A DNA stretch of 64,000 bases from Asticcacaulis sp. EMRT-3 (GCF_030027245.1 NZ_JASERT010000001.1:2658501-2722500); one strand, 5' to 3'. Positions 1 to 8,854 are shown, counted from the stretch's first letter. Made by a program: numbers and translations. The notes: a model not told the origin generated them from the sequence alone.

Positions 1-769
1 GCTCGATATGATCGTCCTCGATGCGGCTGATGTCGAGCAGGTCATTGATCAGTTTGAGCAGCAGGTCGGCATTGGTGCGCAGGGTTTCGACGATTTTTTT
101 CTGATCGCCGTCCAGCTTGGAGCGCGACAGGATCGAGGCCAGCCCCGTCACCACATTCATCGGTGTGCGGATTTCATGGCTCATTGTGGCCAGAAAGCGG
201 CTCTTGGCCTGGCTGGCGGCTTCGGCGCGTTCCTTGGCCAGCTTCAGCTCGATGCTTTGCTGGGCATTTTCGCGTAAGAGTCTTTCCTTGGTGAAGGCGG
301 CCACCATGATGGCGGGCAAAAGGTCGAGATAGGTCTGGTTGATGTCCTTGACCGCATAATCGGCCGCGCCTTTTTGCAGGGCCGCCAGGGCGATGCGCTC
401 ATCGCCACCGACGGTCAGGATGACGGCGGGCGGGGCCAGCGGCAGTTCGTCCATACGGTCGAGCAGTTCCAGCCCGTTCATGCCCGGCAGATTGTAATCG
501 ACCAGCACCAGATCATAGTTGTTGTCATGCAGCAGCTCCAGTCCCTTCTCGGCGGTGCCTGCCAGATCGACCTTGAGCCCGATCCGCTCCATGCGCTTTT
601 GCAGCAGACGCGCCAGCGCCGCGTCGTCCTCGACATAGAGGATGTTGCGCATACCGGTGTGAAGGCCCGTTTGGAGGCCAGAATTGGGGTCGGCATGGGG
701 AGATGCGCTGGGCAGAAGATCAGACTCCGTCATCGCAGAACCGTTGCTTTCAGGGGATACAGGCGGCAT
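1..769 (-). CDS. Receiver-histidine kinase hybrid, 3' end outside window
   Basis: Two-component signalling protein. An N-terminal CheY-like receiver domain (from about residue 40, MRNILYVEDD; phosphoacceptor Asp about 91 in LVLVDYNLPG; Lys about 141) is followed by a short coiled linker (about 162-190). A HisKA dimerisation domain with the H-box FLATMSHEIRTP (His about 198) follows. The window ends inside HisKA, so the ATPase domain lies beyond the left edge. It is the third gene of a minus-strand operon and starts 17 bases after the stop of the response regulator at 787. ATG codons at 769, 733 and 652 are in frame. I prefer 769 because a GAGAAG-like ribosome site precedes it, although 652 opens the receiver fold exactly. 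Inference: it receives phosphate from, or works beside, the kinase and regulator upstream. Confidence 0.85.
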   Translation of the reverse strand, partial: MPPVSPESNGSAMTESDLLPSASPHADPNSGLQTGLHTGMRNILYVEDDAALARLLQKRMERIGLKVDLAGTAEKGLELLHDNNYDLVLVDYNLPGMNGLELLDRMDELPLAPPAVILTVGGDERIALAALQKGAADYAVKDINQTYLDLLPAIMVAAFTKERLLRENAQQSIELKLAKERAEAASQAKSRFLATMSHEIRTPMNVVTGLASILSRSKLDGDQKKIVETLRTNADLLLKLINDLLDISRIEDDHIE

Positions 770-786
770 GACTTCTCGGAACTCTT

Positions 787-1221
787 TCAGCTTTTATCAC
801 GAAAATGGGGTACGCGCACCGTAGTCAGGCTCAGGCCCAGCTTGCGGATGGCTTCGGCGAAATCGTTATGATGAACGGGTTTGGTCATGAAACCGTTGCA
901 GCCCAGCGCATAGCAGCGGTCGATGTCGCTCGGATGGTCGGTGGTGGTCAGCACGATGACCGGCACATCGGCGCTGGCCGGATCGCTTTTCAGACGGCGC
1001 AGGATTTCAAAGCCGTCAATATCAGGCAGGTTGAGATCGAGCACCACGACACTGTGGCTGTGGGCGGACGCCGCGCCGGCCAGAAAATAATCGAGCGCCT
1101 CGGCACCGTTTTTCAGGCGTACCAGCGGATTGAGCACGCCGACCCGTTGCAGATTGCGCCCGATCAGGCGTGCATGGCCTTCGTCATCCTCGACCAGAAC
1201 CAGGGTGAAGGGTGTTTTCAT
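787..1221 (-). CDS. Single-domain response regulator, Rcp1-like
   Basis: A 144-residue stand-alone receiver with no output domain. It shows the acidic pair at 11-13 (VEDDEGHA), the phosphoacceptor Asp62 (VVLDLNLPDIDG), the switch Thr in VLTTTD and the conserved Lys114 before Pro (FMTKPV). The VEDDEGHARLI start and long loop are typical of the Rcp1 type that partners phytochrome-like or CHASE kinases. Its ATG overlaps the stop of the upstream kinase (ATGA, 1218-1221), so the two are translationally coupled and probably act as a pair. With no DNA-binding domain it must signal by protein contact or phosphotransfer. Confidence 0.92.
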   Translation of the reverse strand: MKTPFTLVLVEDDEGHARLIGRNLQRVGVLNPLVRLKNGAEALDYFLAGAASAHSHSVVVLDLNLPDIDGFEILRRLKSDPASADVPVIVLTTTDHPSDIDRCYALGCNGFMTKPVHHNDFAEAIRKLGLSLTTVRVPHFRDKS

Positions 1222-3068
1222 GCCTCCACCGCCTCACGCGCCGGTTCGCTTGCCTCTTCATCGCTTGCGAGCGGTTTCTTCGGCAGGCTGACATAGAAGG
1301 TGGTGCCGACATCGAGCGCCGAATCGAACCAGATCGAACCCGCCATCTTGCGCAAGGACGCTTTGACATAGGCCATGCCGATGCCCAGCCCACGCACATC
1401 ACCGACATTGCGGGCGCGCCGGAATATATTGAACACCCGCTCTGTATCGGCCGGATCAATGCCGCGGCCGTTGTCACGCAACGAAAAAATATAGTCGCGG
1501 CTCGTCTCATGGCACGAGACTTCAATCACACCTCGACGTTCGGGGTTGAGATATTTCACCGCATTGTCGAGCAGGTTGGAGAAGATCTGTTCGAGCGCCA
1601 CCGCATCGGTGCGCAACAGGGGCATGTCGCCGATCTTTACCTCCACGCTCTTGGCCGAGATTTCATAACTTTGCGCGCCCAGACATTTTTCAAAGATGGC
1701 GCGCGAATCGACCGCCTCTTCCCGATAGCCGAACTTGCCGATGCGCGACAGGTCGAGAATGGCCGTGGTCAGGGTATCCATGCGATCGATAGCATTGCCG
1801 ATAAAGCCGAGACTTTCGGGAATATCGTGCTTGAGCAGGGTTTCGAGCTGGGCCCAACTGCGCGCGGCGATTTTTTTCTGCTGCGGCTCCAGCAGCGCGC
1901 GTACCTCATCGAGCGCGATGTGCAGTTCGTGCGAAAAGCCTTTCAGATTGACCAGCGGCGAGCGCATATCGTGCGAGGTGATATAGGTAAAGGCCTCCAT
2001 ATCGGCATTGAGCTGGCGCAGTTCTTCTTCGCGGTTTTTCTGTTCGGTAATGTCGGTATGGGTGCCGATCAGGGTGCGAATCTGGCCGAAACGGTCCCAC
2101 GCGCCGACGCCGCGCGCCATGATCCAGCGCCAGGTGCCGTCCTTGTGGCGCAGGCGGAAAATATTGACGTAATCGGCCGTCTTGCGGGTGACATACTGGT
2201 GGCGCACGCGGAAATAGGACTCGACATCGTCGGGGTGGATCATCGGCGTGATGACATTGATGTCTTCGTCGAGTTCATCCTCGTCATAGCCGAGCATGGC
2301 CTTGAGTTCTTTCGACATATACATGGTTTCATTGACGAAATTGACCTCGTAAACCCCGTCATTAATGCCGTTCATCACCGTGCGGAAACGCAGTTCGCCG
2401 CGCTGGTTTTCGTCCTCGATGGCCTCGTTCTCATCCTCCAGACGGATGATGATGATCGTGCCACCCAGCAGAATGCCGATGCCCAGCACAGTGCCAATCA
2501 CCAGGGTATAGATCAGGTCGTTTTTCTGAGTCTTGACCAGTTCGATGCGCGCCCTCAGTCCGGTCAGCCGGTTGGCGATAGAGGTCTCGACGATATGGCG
2601 AAGCTCGTCCATCGCCGCCTTTTCCTTGTTCATCTCGGTCGGGCTGATTGTGCCACGCCCCTGACTGCGTACATGGCTGATCTGGGTTTCGAGCAGGTTT
2701 TGAATCGTATCAATGCGGTCATGCCAGGCATTGGTTTCGGCAAACGAATTATCTTCGTAATAGGTGGCGTTACGTAAGGACAAAACCTCGGCCTGCAAGC
2801 GGTTTGCGGCGCTTTCAAAAGGCGTGAGGAAACTTTTATCGCCTGTCAGCACAAAGCCGCGCGCACCGGTTTCCATATCGACCACATCCATCAGGATGAT
2901 CTTGCTCTGGCGAATGTTCTCGTACTGGTAGCGCGTATATTCGTTAAGGTTCTGAACAACCTTATACTGGTTGTAAATGATCAGGCTGAAGACGCAGAGC
3001 GCAATCGAAATCAAGCTGAAAAATGCCAGATAGACGTGCTTGACGCTCAATCCCCAGGGCATTCTCAT
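1218..3068 (-). CDS. Membrane sensor histidine kinase (CHASE3-PAS-HisKA-HATPase)
   Basis: A 616-residue inner-membrane kinase. TM1 is at about 12-32, followed by a periplasmic CHASE3 domain whose ETGARGFVLTGD signature is at about 66-77, then TM2 at about 184-209. A PAS/PAC domain follows (about 225-340, with RLRHKDGTWRWI and GTHTDITEQK). The HisKA H-box is SHDMRSPL with His about 366. The HATPase_c domain has N-box NLLDNAVKY, DNGRGI and GLGIGMAYVK, all intact. It heads the three-gene operon with the Rcp1-like regulator and the hybrid kinase. The ligand cannot be told from sequence. Confidence 0.92.
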   Translation of the reverse strand: MRMPWGLSVKHVYLAFFSLISIALCVFSLIIYNQYKVVQNLNEYTRYQYENIRQSKIILMDVVDMETGARGFVLTGDKSFLTPFESAANRLQAEVLSLRNATYYEDNSFAETNAWHDRIDTIQNLLETQISHVRSQGRGTISPTEMNKEKAAMDELRHIVETSIANRLTGLRARIELVKTQKNDLIYTLVIGTVLGIGILLGGTIIIIRLEDENEAIEDENQRGELRFRTVMNGINDGVYEVNFVNETMYMSKELKAMLGYDEDELDEDINVITPMIHPDDVESYFRVRHQYVTRKTADYVNIFRLRHKDGTWRWIMARGVGAWDRFGQIRTLIGTHTDITEQKNREEELRQLNADMEAFTYITSHDMRSPLVNLKGFSHELHIALDEVRALLEPQQKKIAARSWAQLETLLKHDIPESLGFIGNAIDRMDTLTTAILDLSRIGKFGYREEAVDSRAIFEKCLGAQSYEISAKSVEVKIGDMPLLRTDAVALEQIFSNLLDNAVKYLNPERRGVIEVSCHETSRDYIFSLRDNGRGIDPADTERVFNIFRRARNVGDVRGLGIGMAYVKASLRKMAGSIWFDSALDVGTTFYVSLPKKPLASDEEASEPAREAVEA

Positions 3069-3372
3069 CGATCAAACCAATTCCGCCCAAACTTAAGCTT
3101 TACGACTATTCGAATATACCGAGCGCGCGCCTGATGGAACCGGTTTTGATCGTTTGCCCAACAGGCAGCGCCCTGTTACGACATAAACTAACCTATGAGC
3201 CATAATGGAACAATAAGCGCTGACGTATCTGGTGTAAGGAAAATATAAGGCGCGCCACGACGACAGCGCAATATCCCGATGGCGCAGTCGTCCGGGGGCG
3301 GGACGCCTGTGCATTCGGGATATTGTCTCGCGGGCCGACGGGGGAGGCGGCGGCGAAGGCCGGGTATGGGTT
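3069..3372. other. Gene-free stretch upstream of the sensor kinase operon
   Basis: About 300 bases between the start of the kinase operon and the repeat that follows the DUF883 gene. Short open frames on the minus strand here are rich in Pro, Arg and Ser and have no ribosome site, so I do not call them genes. The part next to 3068 is AT-richer and probably holds the operon promoter, but I see no clear -35/-10 pair. Confidence 0.5.
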
Positions 3373-3505
3373 AGAGCGGTTTGCATTCTGATTTAATCGG
3401 TGAAAGGAATGCAATCCGCTCTATATTTTACGTTTTTCCGCACCTCGCATTCAATTTGTAAGCCAAATTAAACGCTCGTTTTAAACGCTCGTTGCTCTAG
3501 CGGCG
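3373..3505. repeat. Composite palindromic intergenic repeat, copy 1
   Basis: It has two parts. First, an inverted repeat with 16-base arms (3373-3388 and 3407-3422, one mismatch) beginning AGAGCGG. Second, a 60-base block (3421-3480) that recurs at 53041-53100 with only three differences. Copy 1 carries an extra 13-base direct duplication (TTAAACGCTCGTT at 3481-3493) that copy 2 lacks. The block ends inside the last codons of the DUF883 gene, whose TAG stop lies in it. No transposase is associated. Confidence 0.85.
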
Positions 3506-3814
3506 CGTGAAAATGGCACCCAGCGCAAAACCGATACCGAGGGCGATCAGGGTGGAGCGCACCGGATTGGTCTTGATTTCGGACTCGACATTATGGCTGA
3601 CGCGATTGGTCGTGTTGCGCGTCTTGTCGTACATGCCGCGCACCTTCTGTCCGGCTTCGTTGGCATATTCGCTGACATGATCCAGCATTTCGTGGCGCTT
3701 TTCATCCACCGCGTCGATGGCATCGTCCAGTACGTCACGGGCGCTGTGGCGGACATCGTTTTCAGCCAGTTTGCGGGTCACATTGGCTGCGGCCTTGGTG
3801 GCGGAGGATAACAT
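3497..3814 (-). CDS. DUF883 (ElaB/YqjD-like) small membrane-anchored protein
   Basis: A 105-residue protein with a charged helical N-terminal region (about 1-80, likely coiled coil) and a single C-terminal hydrophobic segment (about 85-102, containing ALGIGFALGAIF) ending in Arg-Arg. This is the layout of the DUF883/ElaB/YqjD family. The E. coli members are stationary-phase inner-membrane proteins that bind ribosomes, and the same role here is only an inference. It is a single gene, preceded by a GGAG-type ribosome site (AAAGGAGAC before the ATG). Its stop codon falls inside an intergenic repeat. Confidence 0.85.
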   Translation of the reverse strand: MLSSATKAAANVTRKLAENDVRHSARDVLDDAIDAVDEKRHEMLDHVSEYANEAGQKVRGMYDKTRNTTNRVSHNVESEIKTNPVRSTLIALGIGFALGAIFTRR

Positions 3815-4017
3815 GGGTAAAGTCTCCTTTGAGACGCCGGAAATGAGAAGGAAGGGAGTTCACGTTCACGAGAATCTGCCAGAACCCTTGGGCTAGGGGG
3901 GGCGGTGAAGGGCGGCGGACAAATCCGCGTGAACGTGATAAGTCAGTGTGTTCCAGACGCCTTAAGGAAGCCATGCGGTGCGATGCTGCGGCGCATAAAA
4001 AGCCTGTAAAGAGAAAA

Positions 4018-5025
4018 TTACGCCCCTATGGATTCCCATTTTCCGCTGGTTTCCGAAGCGAACAGGGCGTCGAGGCAGCGCATATTGGCGCGTGCATCTT
4101 CAAGACCATAGGGCAGGGGTATCCGCCCGCTTACGGCGTCGGCAAAGGCTTCGCCCATCAACTGATACTGATCAGCGGCAGGCAATGTGTAGGTGACCGC
4201 CTCGCCGCCATCGAGCGTCGCGCCATCGTCGATCATCACGCGACTGGGCGTCGTGACCGGCTGATTGAACGGAATCGGCAGGTTGAGACGCGCCTTGTTG
4301 CCGAACACATTGATCGTCTGGCTGCGACCGGCCTCGGTTGATACCGTAAACGACAATTGCCGTCCCTGACCGAAATCGAGCAGACCCGACGCCACCACAT
4401 CGGTGCCGAAGGAATCGCTGCGCTTAATCAGCGACAGGGCGCGCTGAGGCTCGGCTTCAAAGAAATAGCGCCCGGCCACGATACAGTAACAGCCGATGTC
4501 CATCAGCCCGCCGCCGCCCCATTCCACCCTGTTGCGGATATTGTCAGGATCGAGATTCTCGTAGGAAAAATAGCTCTGCATCATGCGCGGGCTGCCGATG
4601 GCACCCTCGCGGATCAGGTCGCGCGCCCTTATCCATTGCAGGGAATGGCGCACCATGAAGGCTTCCATGATGTGCACCCTGTCCTGATAAGGGGCCAGTT
4701 GATCGATCTCGTCGGCGTTCAGCGCCATCGGCTTTTCACACAGGACATGCTTGCCGGCGCGGGCGGCGGCCAGTGTCATCGGCACATGCAGGTGGTTGGG
4801 CAGGGGATTATAAACGACCTCTATCTCCGGGTCGGCCAGCAGGTCTTCGTAAGAGCCATAGGCCTGTTCGAGGCCAAGTTGCGCCACGGCGGCCCCGGCG
4901 GATTCCAGGCTGCGCGAGGCGATGCCCCTGACGCGGATGCGGTCGCTTTTCAGGAAGGCCGGAATGACCTTATTAAGGCCGATTTTGGCGGTTGACAGGA
5001 CACCGAAGACAACAGGCTGGCTCAT
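4018..5025 (-). CDS. Gfo/Idh/MocA family NAD(P)-dependent oxidoreductase
   Basis: About 335 residues. An N-terminal Rossmann fold (FGVLSTAKIG) is followed by the family motif EKP (HVLCEKPMALN), where the Lys is catalytic, and a C-terminal alpha/beta substrate domain (GGGGLMDIGCYC, with DIG close to the family's conserved Asp/Gly region). The family oxidises or reduces sugars and polyols, including dimeric dihydrodiols and xylose, and the substrate cannot be assigned here. I chose the ATG at 5025 (MSQPVVFG). A longer frame to 5055 overlaps the DUF72 gene and lacks family similarity. It lies 13 bases after the DUF72 stop, so the two are likely co-transcribed. Confidence 0.88.
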   Translation of the reverse strand: MSQPVVFGVLSTAKIGLNKVIPAFLKSDRIRVRGIASRSLESAGAAVAQLGLEQAYGSYEDLLADPEIEVVYNPLPNHLHVPMTLAAARAGKHVLCEKPMALNADEIDQLAPYQDRVHIMEAFMVRHSLQWIRARDLIREGAIGSPRMMQSYFSYENLDPDNIRNRVEWGGGGLMDIGCYCIVAGRYFFEAEPQRALSLIKRSDSFGTDVVASGLLDFGQGRQLSFTVSTEAGRSQTINVFGNKARLNLPIPFNQPVTTPSRVMIDDGATLDGGEAVTYTLPAADQYQLMGEAFADAVSGRIPLPYGLEDARANMRCLDALFASETSGKWESIGA

Positions 5026-5038
5026 TTCAGACTTTCGA

Positions 5039-5824
5039 TCAGGATGTTTTTTCAATCAGGCTTTGCGCGGCGGCGGGATTGGCGACCTTATGGCCGCTGA
5101 TAACAAAGGCGAAGACATCGCGCGGCGCCACCTTGCGTTCGGACGTAATACAAGCCAGTTCGCCGGGGATTTCGCCCGCCGCCAGAGATGTCAGCCGCCT
5201 GGCCCATGTGTCAAGCGCGCTGTCGCTATAGCCTGCCTTGTGGTCTTCGCCTGTGCCCTGCAAACGCAGATAGGCGAAATCAGCGGTCTGGTCGGCGATC
5301 TGTGGAAATTCGCAGTCCGCCGCGGTGATCACCGCCACCTTGTAGCGCTTGGCCAGGGCGATGAAGGCCGGATCCTGAAAGCTTTCATGGCGCACCTCGA
5401 CGGCATGGCGCAAAGCCACGCCTTCGATGGAGGCGGGCAGAAGTTTGAGGAAATTCTCGAAATCCTCAGGCTCGAACTTTTTCGTCGCCATGAATTGCCA
5501 GTTGATCGGCCCCAGCCTGTCTTTCAGCTCGATCAGGCCGCTGTTGAGGAAACGCTCGACCGAGTCTTGCGATTCGGCCAGATTGCGTCGGTTGGTGGCG
5601 TAACGGATGCCCTTGAGGGCAAAGACAAAACCATCGGGCGTCTCGTCGCGCCATTTGCGGAATACATCCGGCTTTTGCGCACCATAATAGGTGCCGTTGA
5701 TCTCGATGCCGGTCAGTTGCGAGGCGGCATATTCAAGTTCGCGCTTTTGCGGCAGGTCAGCGGGATAAAACGTGCCGCGCCACGGTTCATAAATCCAGCC
5801 GCCGATACCGATATGGATCGCCAT
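5039..5824 (-). CDS. DUF72 (YecE-like) TIM-barrel protein
   Basis: A 261-residue DUF72 protein. It opens with IGIGGWIYEPWRGTFYP and carries the family landmarks ELEYAASQLTGIEINGTYY, FALKGIRYATNRR and VRHESF. The biochemical role of the family is unknown. It is divergent from dinB, and the 66-base gap between the two starts holds a LexA box, so SOS control of both directions is possible. It is followed at once by the Gfo/Idh/MocA gene on the same strand. Confidence 0.9.
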   Translation of the reverse strand: MAIHIGIGGWIYEPWRGTFYPADLPQKRELEYAASQLTGIEINGTYYGAQKPDVFRKWRDETPDGFVFALKGIRYATNRRNLAESQDSVERFLNSGLIELKDRLGPINWQFMATKKFEPEDFENFLKLLPASIEGVALRHAVEVRHESFQDPAFIALAKRYKVAVITAADCEFPQIADQTADFAYLRLQGTGEDHKAGYSDSALDTWARRLTSLAAGEIPGELACITSERKVAPRDVFAFVISGHKVANPAAAQSLIEKTS

Positions 5825-5854
5825 GCCTCTCTCCTGCTGCTCTCAATTTTTCAT

Positions 5855-5869
5855 GTTCACATTATGTTC
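5855..5869. promoter_or_regulatory. LexA operator (SOS box) of dinB
   Basis: GTTCACATTATGTTC is an exact match to the alphaproteobacterial LexA site GTTC-N7-GTTC. It lies 22 bases upstream of the dinB start at 5891 and 31 bases from the divergent DUF72 start at 5824. An upstream in-frame ATG (5864) lies inside the box, which supports 5891 as the true dinB start. Confidence 0.85.
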
Positions 5870-5890
5870 CGGATATGGCAGAGTCAAGTC

Positions 5891-6979
5891 ATGGATTCGT
5901 CCGAAGATATAAACCCGCCGCCGCGCAAGATCATCCATGTCGATATGGATGCGTTTTTTGCGTCTGTAGAGCAGCGCGACCATCCCGAATTGCGCGGCAA
6001 GCCGGTGGCGGTGGGTGGTTCAGGTACGCGCGGCGTGGTGGCGGCGGCGTCGTATGAGGCGCGCGCGTACGGTGTCTATTCGGCCATGCCCGGCGTCACC
6101 GCCAGACGCAAATGCCCGGAACTGATCTTCGTGCCGGGACGTTTTGACGCTTATCGGGCTGTTTCGCGGCAGATTCGTGATATTTTTGAAGACTATACGC
6201 CTCTGGTTGAGCCTTTGTCGCTCGATGAAGCCTATCTCGATGTCACCGAAAACCACAAGGGCATGACCTCGGCCACCGACATCGCCAAAGAGATCCGGGC
6301 GCGCATTTTCGAAGCCACACACCTGACCGCCTCGGCCGGGGTTTCCTACAACAAATTCCTCGCCAAGATCGCGTCTGACCAGAACAAGCCCAATGGTTTA
6401 TGCGTGATTCGTCCCGATCAGGGGGCCGCCTTCGTGGCCAGCCTGCCGGTCAGGAAGTTTCACGGCGTTGGCCCGGCCACGGCGGCGAAGATGCAGGCGC
6501 TGGGCATCGAAACCGGCGCCGATCTGCGCGGGCGCGATCTGGCGTTTCTGGTGCGCCATTTCGGTGTTTCGGGCAGGCACTATTACAATATCGCGCGTGG
6601 CGTCGATCACCGCGCTGTGCGCCCCGACCGTGAGCGCAAATCGATCGGCGCCGAAAACACCTTCTCCAGCGATATTTCGGCCTTTGCACCGGCCTGGACG
6701 GAGCTGGAACCGCTGGTCGATAAGGTTTGGCGACATGTGGAAAAGCATGAGGTGAAGGCGCGTACCGTCACGCTCAAGGTCAGGTTCGCCGATTTCCAGA
6801 CTGTGACGCGCTCGCGCACCGGCAGCGTCATTACCGGAAAATCCGAGATGATCGCGGCGGTCAATGCCCTGCTGCTGAACGTGTTTCCGGTCAGCAAGGG
6901 TATTCGCCTTTTGGGCGTCAGCCTGTCTAATCTCCATACGCCGGAGGCGGAAAAGCCGCAGCTCAGTTTAGGGTTTTAG
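5891..6979 (+). CDS. dinB: DNA polymerase IV (Y-family translesion polymerase)
   Basis: A 362-residue error-prone polymerase for lesion bypass. Catalytic acidic residues are visible in HVDMDAFFASVE (Asp18, Asp20) and SLDEAYLDVT (Asp112, Glu113). The steric gate and fingers lie in between, then the helix-hairpin-helix (KFHGVGPATAAKMQALGI) and the little-finger domain. The C-terminus QLSLGF matches the sliding-clamp binding motif. The start at 5891 is chosen because upstream ATGs overlap the LexA box. SOS induction is inferred from that box. It is monocistronic. Confidence 0.95.
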   Translation: MDSSEDINPPPRKIIHVDMDAFFASVEQRDHPELRGKPVAVGGSGTRGVVAAASYEARAYGVYSAMPGVTARRKCPELIFVPGRFDAYRAVSRQIRDIFEDYTPLVEPLSLDEAYLDVTENHKGMTSATDIAKEIRARIFEATHLTASAGVSYNKFLAKIASDQNKPNGLCVIRPDQGAAFVASLPVRKFHGVGPATAAKMQALGIETGADLRGRDLAFLVRHFGVSGRHYYNIARGVDHRAVRPDRERKSIGAENTFSSDISAFAPAWTELEPLVDKVWRHVEKHEVKARTVTLKVRFADFQTVTRSRTGSVITGKSEMIAAVNALLLNVFPVSKGIRLLGVSLSNLHTPEAEKPQLSLGF

Positions 6980-7084
6980 AGTCCTATGCCAAAAAGAGCC
7001 ATTGGCGGTTTGCAAAGCCCTCCACATGCAAGCGTCAAAATCACCTGAATGCAGACGAACGATGGCGAACACGAGCGACAAGAA

Positions 7085-7106
7085 TGTTCGCGGATTTTGG
7101 CGAACA
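7085..7106 (-). terminator. Hairpin downstream of tRNA-Thr
   Basis: TGTTCGC and GCGAACA are perfect 7-base arms around an 8-base loop, just after the 3' end of the tRNA on the minus strand. The T-tract is weak (TTCTTG), so this is a possible rather than certain terminator. Confidence 0.35.
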
Positions 7107-7112
7107 AGGTGA

Positions 7113-7188
7113 TGGTGCCGCCTAGGTGACTCGAACACCTGACCCTCGCATTACGAATGCGATGCTCTACCGGCTGAGCTAAGGCGGC
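7113..7188 (-). tRNA. tRNA-Thr (CGT anticodon)
   Basis: A complete 76-base cloverleaf on the minus strand. Acceptor GCCGCCT/AGGCGGC, D-arm GCTC/GAGC, anticodon stem TCGCA/TGCGA with loop TTCGTAA (anticodon CGT, reading ACG), T-arm AGGTG-TTCGAGT-CACCT, discriminator A and an encoded CCA. No integrase or attachment-site duplication is seen beside it. Confidence 0.96.
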
Positions 7189-7285
7189 CCGGAACGTCCG
7201 GGGTGAAGGGCCCCGCAGACTGGCGCGTTTCATTACACAGGTCAGGCCGTCTTGCCAAGGCCCTGATTGCGCTATTTTCGAGCCT

Positions 7286-8854
7286 TTAGGTCTTCGACTT
7301 TCCCGCTTTCAGGTCTTGCGGCGCGGCCTTGCGCCGGGAGGCACGCGCGGGCCGGGCCTTGATGTCAGGCTCGCCATCGAGATCCTGGCCGGAAAGGGCG
7401 GCATCGAAGGCACCGGGATCGTCGGGCAGGGGCACGCCGCCGCCACGCGCCGCCGAGCTGCGCCCAGCCGCCTTGATGAAGGGCATGGAAGGCATGTAAC
7501 GCGAAGCGATGTCGGGCATTTCGGGCAGGCCCTTTTCGCCGCGTTCAAAACGTGGGTGAGCCAGTGCGGCGGTTTCGGCAAAGGTCAGGATCAGGCGGCT
7601 CCAGTCGGAGGCACCATAGGCGAAGGCGCGGCCTTCGGCATCCATATCAGACCAGTCGGGTTCGCCCTTGCTGAGGGTGGCGGCGGCCAGCCAGGTGCGG
7701 GCGGCGTCCATATCGCCCTGTCCTTGCGCGCCGCGTGCCATCAGCCCGCCGAGGCGGCGCGTCAGGCGGTCATCAGCCGCTTCGGGAGCGAGGTCGGTCA
7801 TGGCGGCGCTCATATCGGGTTTGCTTCCGGTCAGAAGCGCGCGTTCGAGATGCAGGATCAGGCTTTCGCGGTGCTTCGGGTTACGGTCGATCAAACCTTG
7901 CAGGCGGCGGGCACGCTCGCGCGGCGTCTCATCGGATACCAGATCGCGGTAGGCCAGCCAGATAGCCGGGTGCGGCTGGGCGCTCCACGCGGCTTCGAGC
8001 ACATCTTCGGCGCGGCCCAGGCGATTGGCCTTGAGCAGCAGGCGCGCCGCGATCACCGGCCCCGGTGTGAATTGCGGTTGCAGCTTGGCGGCGCGCACGG
8101 CGTAATCGAGCGCCTGATCGATGTCTTCGCCATCGGCCTCCATGCGCGCCGCCGAAGCGGCCATCAGCGCGGCTTTGGCGCGTTCGCAATAGATGGGTGA
8201 GATCAGCTTGCGGTTCAGCGCACCATCCAGCAGGCTCAACGCCTCGCGCCAGTCGCCGGCTTCGAGACGGGCCTCGAACAGGGCCCTGAAGGCCCACATG
8301 GTCGGGCGCGGCTGGCTATAGGCCTCGGTGGCCAGACGTAAGGCTTCGGCCTTGTCGCCATCGCGCTGCGCCAGTTCCATCAGGCCTTTCAGCCCGGCCA
8401 GTTTCAGGTCAGGCAGGCTGAGCATGGCGCTGTAGGCGGCGCGCGTGGCGGTGGCGTCGCCCGATTCCTGCGCGGCCAGTGCGCCTAAGATTCGCACCAG
8501 AACCGTATTGTCGCACAGATCGATGGCCTTGATCGCCAGACGGCGCGCCTCCTTGCCATCGCCCGAAGCCAGGGCCATGAAGCCGCGCGTGATCGCCTCA
8601 TCGCCCTGCTTGCGCCGCGCCACGGCCCGCGCCTTTTCGGCGCGTTGCGGCGAACGCGACAGCCACAGGGCGACATTCCAGAAGATAACGGCGCACAGGG
8701 CCAGAAAGCCGATCAGGATCAATACCGCCGCCGCCGAAGTATCGATGCGGTAGTGCATCCAGTTGAGGCTGGCCTGTCCGGCATCGTGCGTGCCCGCCAT
8801 CGCCAGCACGACCAGAATAAGAATGCCGAGCAGAATAAGCAGCGAACGGATCAC
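7286..8854 (-). CDS. hemY: HemY-like TPR membrane protein
   Basis: A 522-residue protein with two N-terminal membrane segments (about 3-23 and 42-65), the HemY_N signature (GHDAG-like WMHYRIDTS region and FWNVALWLSRSP), and a long array of TPR-type helices (about 90-400). Pro- and Lys-rich tail. The HemY family of this kind sits in haem operons but its biochemical role is not settled. It is not the protoporphyrinogen oxidase of Bacillus. Its start overlaps the stop of the mitofilin gene (8851-8854), which indicates coupled translation. Confidence 0.85.
   Translation of the reverse strand: MIRSLLILLGILILVVLAMAGTHDAGQASLNWMHYRIDTSAAAVLILIGFLALCAVIFWNVALWLSRSPQRAEKARAVARRKQGDEAITRGFMALASGDGKEARRLAIKAIDLCDNTVLVRILGALAAQESGDATATRAAYSAMLSLPDLKLAGLKGLMELAQRDGDKAEALRLATEAYSQPRPTMWAFRALFEARLEAGDWREALSLLDGALNRKLISPIYCERAKAALMAASAARMEADGEDIDQALDYAVRAAKLQPQFTPGPVIAARLLLKANRLGRAEDVLEAAWSAQPHPAIWLAYRDLVSDETPRERARRLQGLIDRNPKHRESLILHLERALLTGSKPDMSAAMTDLAPEAADDRLTRRLGGLMARGAQGQGDMDAARTWLAAATLSKGEPDWSDMDAEGRAFAYGASDWSRLILTFAETAALAHPRFERGEKGLPEMPDIASRYMPSMPFIKAAGRSSAARGGGVPLPDDPGAFDAALSGQDLDGEPDIKARPARASRRKAAPQDLKAGKSKT

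Noticed and set aside
1212..2777. Long open frame (521 codons) on the plus strand across the sensor kinase gene
   Set aside because: Antisense to an intact kinase with all motifs; the frame is open because of high GC third positions. No ribosome site or recognisable domain.
4922..5890. Upstream in-frame extension of dinB
   Set aside because: Runs antisense through the DUF72 gene and across the LexA box; Y-family similarity begins only at about 5920.
7113..7188. Integration site at tRNA-Thr (also checked at tRNA-Gly and tRNA-Ser)
   Set aside because: No integrase gene and no direct repeat of a tRNA 3' end anywhere in the flanks.
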